From contig NZ_JAERVL010000019.1 in assembly GCF_016745835.1 (NCBI RefSeq), positions 1 through 34,699 on the forward strand: a stretch of 34,699 bases of DNA, given 5' to 3'. Source of the stretch: Caldalkalibacillus salinus (lineage in GTDB: Bacteria > Bacillota > Bacilli > Caldalkalibacillales > JCM-10596). The position numbers and the translations under genes were made by a program. Positions 32,897 through 34,699 of this stretch are shown piece after piece; the stretch's first letter is position 1; each line of letters opens with the position of its first letter. The notes under the pieces were generated by a model that was not told the DNA's origin, ran no database searches, and saw only the letters and a program-made list of their open reading frames with translations.

Positions 32897-34246
32897 CTAT
32901 TCAACCTCATCTGATTGAACAACTTCCGTGACCATGATTCTCGTCCCTTCTACTTTTTGTACTCGGACTTTTGTTCCTTTTTCTAAAGGACGGCCACTGC
33001 TGACGACATCATAGTCTTCTCCTTCGATTCTAGCGGTACCAGCCGGGCGGAGCTTAATTAGCGCGATCCCTTCCTTACCGAGGAGTTTCTCTCGTTTTAC
33101 TTGATGTTCCCCTGCATCTGATTCCACCTCTTCCTGCAATACGAGCTTCGACCAGAACCCTCTCTTATTAAGGTACTTACTCAGTATCACGATACCAATG
33201 ACAGAGACGATAATCGAAATGCCAACAGCTCTCAACCCCGTTTCAATATCGACACTGGCTAAGGTGAGACTGGCGAAAACGGATACAATCCCTAGTATCC
33301 CGAAGAGGCCAAAACCGGCACTGATAACCTCGAGCATGATAAAGACCAACCCCAACCCGAACAGTATCAGTGCTTCCCATCCTGCAAACCCGGCAATCAT
33401 GTGCCCGAAAAAGAAGAGAAGTAACGAGCAGAGTCCAACGGCCCCCGGTATACCGAAGCCAGGACTATACAGCTCTAGTATAAGGCCCAAACTGGCTAAT
33501 GACATTAGAATTGAGGCCACAACGGGGTGTGTAATAAACCGGGCTAACTGTTCCGCGAAAGTGAGCTCAACCTCTACAATGGTCGGATTCTCAAGACCTA
33601 GATAGTGATATACACCCTCTAAAGAATCTGTTATCTCTTCAGCATAACCGTGTTCGAGTGCAGTGTTAGCATTGAAGGATAAGGGTGTGCCTTGAGTGGT
33701 AAGTCCCTCGATTTCCATGTCGGGATCAACCATAGCCTTAGCGTAGAGGGGATCACGCCCTTGTGCCTCAGCGGCTCCAGCCATCCCTTCAATCCACATG
33801 GACATCGCTTTCGCGTCTCCAGCATTGCCTTCCATATCAACCACTGTCGCTGATCCCATCGTTGCTGTCGGTACCATCACAATGTTGTCAGCGTTGAGGG
33901 AGATATACGCCCCTGCCGAAATGGCACTTGGATCGACGAAAACGGTAATGGGAATCTGCGTTTGCCTCAGCAGGTTGCCGATATCGAGTGCAGCATCCAC
34001 GGCGCCACCAGGTGTGTTCATATGAATGATGATGTGATCGGCTTGATCCTCCCTCGCTGCACTAAAGGCCCGTTCCATATAAGCGTGGAGCCCTTTCTCT
34101 ATCGTTTCCTCAACGTAAACGATATACACCAGCGAGTCCTCAGACTGAGCATCAGATATCATCGGTGCCAGCATTGTAAATCCTAATGATAAGATAATGG
34201 TAAGATAAATAGCAATTCTTATGTACTTTAACGTATACTTGTTCAT
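32897..34246 (-). CDS. NfeD family protein with ClpP-class protease domain
   Basis: A 449-residue long-form NfeD (B. subtilis YqeZ). It has a signal sequence (1-33), a periplasm-side ClpP-like serine protease domain (about 38-215) with IIIHMNTPGGAVDAALDI and the nucleophile Ser110 in SAISAGAYISL, and a Lys at 146 or 170 as the likely base. A cluster of four or five membrane helices (about 240-360) follows, then a C-terminal OB-fold NfeD domain (about 380-449, GKEGIALIKLRPAGTARIEG). It works with flotillin in membrane organisation. GGAGGTGTTAT precedes the ATG. It is first in its operon, behind an extended -10 promoter. Confidence 0.95.
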   Translation of the reverse strand: MNKYTLKYIRIAIYLTIILSLGFTMLAPMISDAQSEDSLVYIVYVEETIEKGLHAYMERAFSAAREDQADHIIIHMNTPGGAVDAALDIGNLLRQTQIPITVFVDPSAISAGAYISLNADNIVMVPTATMGSATVVDMEGNAGDAKAMSMWIEGMAGAAEAQGRDPLYAKAMVDPDMEIEGLTTQGTPLSFNANTALEHGYAEEITDSLEGVYHYLGLENPTIVEVELTFAEQLARFITHPVVASILMSLASLGLILELYSPGFGIPGAVGLCSLLLFFFGHMIAGFAGWEALILFGLGLVFIMLEVISAGFGLFGILGIVSVFASLTLASVDIETGLRAVGISIIVSVIGIVILSKYLNKRGFWSKLVLQEEVESDAGEHQVKREKLLGKEGIALIKLRPAGTARIEGEDYDVVSSGRPLEKGTKVRVQKVEGTRIMVTEVVQSDEVE

Positions 34247-34275
34247 ATAACACCTCCATCTGTCCTATTGTCCCT

Positions 34276-34304
34276 ATTATACCAAAATATACAAAGGGAC
34301 ATAA
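34276..34304 (-). promoter_or_regulatory. nfeD-floA promoter
   Basis: Minus-strand exact TATAAT (34281-34276) preceded by TGG, an extended -10, with a weak TTATGT -35 (34304-34299) at 17 bp. It lies about 30 bp upstream of the nfeD ATG. Confidence 0.75.
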
Positions 34305-34437
34305 CTCTATTCACAATAAAGATAGTTGTGCTAGAACTCCATCTTGGTCAAACAACTTTGATGGTGTCTCACGGTCCATACTATTTATACGGTGTGACAA
34401 AGTCGGGGTTTCACTCATTTTTCTATGTTTTGATGTT

Positions 34438-34466
34438 GGGGTAAGGAGCACAAGCTCCTTACTCCC
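34438..34466. repeat. Strong hairpin without U-run
   Basis: GTAAGGAGC (34441-34449), loop ACAA, GCTCCTTAC (34454-34462), extended by GGG/TCC with one G-U pair. Neither strand has a following T-run, so it is not a normal terminator. Confidence 0.7.
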
Positions 34467-34502
34467 ATGATGCTACAAATAGACAATTTACTCGTTTTAT
34501 GC

Positions 34503-34630
34503 GATGTTGGGACGTGCTTACGGCCGCTCTTACTCAGGCCTTCTTTTTATTGATACCGTGAGGGTAACGAAGGCCTTCATAAAGGCGGTAGATAAACCCT
34601 CCAGCACATCCCTTCATCCCACCCCAACAT
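34503..34630 (+). ncRNA. Conserved structured repeat, copy 2 (possible small RNA)
   Basis: The part 34541-34620 repeats 712-790. Nested pairing is visible: GATG/CATC and GGG/CCC, then GTGCT/AGCAC (34514-34518/34603-34607), then GAGGGT/ACCCTC (34560-34565/34596-34601), then GCCTT/AAGGC (34573-34577/34582-34586). An ATGTTGGG at 34504-34511, and another at 34433-34440, can each pair with CCCAACAT at 34623-34630. A candidate promoter at 34358-34387 and a terminator at the window end would allow a plus-strand RNA. Strand and transcription are inference, and the family is not recognised. Confidence 0.4.
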
Positions 34631-34668
34631 ATATTGTAGAGCCCTAAAAAATGTCAGAGTACCTGAAA

Positions 34669-34699
34669 AAAGCACTTTGTCTATACAGACAAAGTGCTT
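34669..34699 (-). terminator. Terminator of a gene beyond the right edge
   Basis: AGCACTTTGTC and GACAAAGTGCT pair over 11 bp around TATACA. On the minus strand TTTTTTC follows, so it probably ends a minus-strand gene to the right (yqeY would be expected there from B. subtilis gene order). The plus-strand side is cut by the window edge, so use on both strands cannot be excluded. Confidence 0.75.

Larger units (their letters stand above)
34247..34699. other. Noncoding stretch upstream of nfeD
   Basis: About 450 bp with no convincing gene. It holds the nfeD promoter, a possible plus-strand promoter (TTGATG 34358-34363, 18 bp, TATTTA 34382-34387), a 12-bp hairpin (34438-34466), the second copy of the conserved repeat with outer pairing (34503-34630), and a terminator at the window end. 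Confidence 0.7.

Noticed and set aside
34541-34620. Repeat as a small protein gene on the minus strand (a frame beginning MCWRVYLPPL)
   Set aside because: The frame is only ten codons long in both copies, and sequence conservation continues past the stop codon, which fits an RNA or DNA element better.

Overview
The window looks like a chromosomal piece of an endospore-forming member of the Bacillales, close to Bacillaceae (an alkaliphile/thermophile such as Caldalkalibacillus is a guess, not shown). The evidence is the long minus-strand block nfeD-floA-(membrane protein)-yqfC-yqfD-phoH-pgpH-ybeY-dgkA-(DUF502)-cdd-era-yqzL-recO-glyQ-glyS-ccpN-ppsR-dnaG-rpoD, which has the gene order of the Bacillus subtilis yqeZ-to-sigA region, plus the sporulation genes yqfC/yqfD and the neighbouring cccA, trmK, yqfO-like and ispH genes.

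Layout. (1) 1-314: the 5' end of a 5S rRNA gene preceded by tRNA-Gly(UCC) and tRNA-Arg(UCU), all minus strand, with a good promoter between the tRNAs and the 5S. (2) 315-1027: noncoding, holding one copy of a conserved repeat. (3) 1028-4180: zwf and a KynB-like cyclase (minus), then an unrecognised plus-strand gene. (4) 4240-6700: speD/speH with a structured leader, an RNase P RNA gene (minus) and ispH (plus). (5) 6726-10084: MATE transporter, Nif3/YqfO-like protein and TrmK. (6) 10334-13228: membrane cytochrome c, an acyl-CoA dehydrogenase with a CcpA-type cre site, a YkuS-family gene and a polytopic membrane protein. (7) 13351-16374: rpoD and dnaG behind a long structured leader. (8) 16974-21852: ppsR, ccpN, glyS and glyQ with a glycyl T-box. 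(9) 21853-34246: recO, yqzL, era, cdd and the envelope/sporulation/RNA-processing cluster up to nfeD. (10) 34247-34699: noncoding, with the second, better folded copy of the repeat.

How the genes work together: dnaG/rpoD/glyQS/era/ybeY/rnpB/trmK/recO form a replication-transcription-translation housekeeping block. ccpN and ppsR are a paired control of gluconeogenesis and pyruvate phosphate dikinase. nfeD and floA form a membrane microdomain pair. pgpH degrades c-di-AMP, dgkA recycles undecaprenol, and yqfC/yqfD are sporulation genes.

No phage, insertion sequence, CRISPR array or defence system is visible. The unexpected signals are RNA-level: an RNase P RNA of type A appearance with an enlarged P12, a two-copy structured intergenic repeat, a three-way-junction inverted repeat near the acyl-CoA dehydrogenase gene, an SD-masking leader in front of speD, and a 13-bp hairpin in the dnaG-rpoD leader. 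Several gene starts were moved downstream to the codon that sits properly behind a Shine-Dalgarno sequence.
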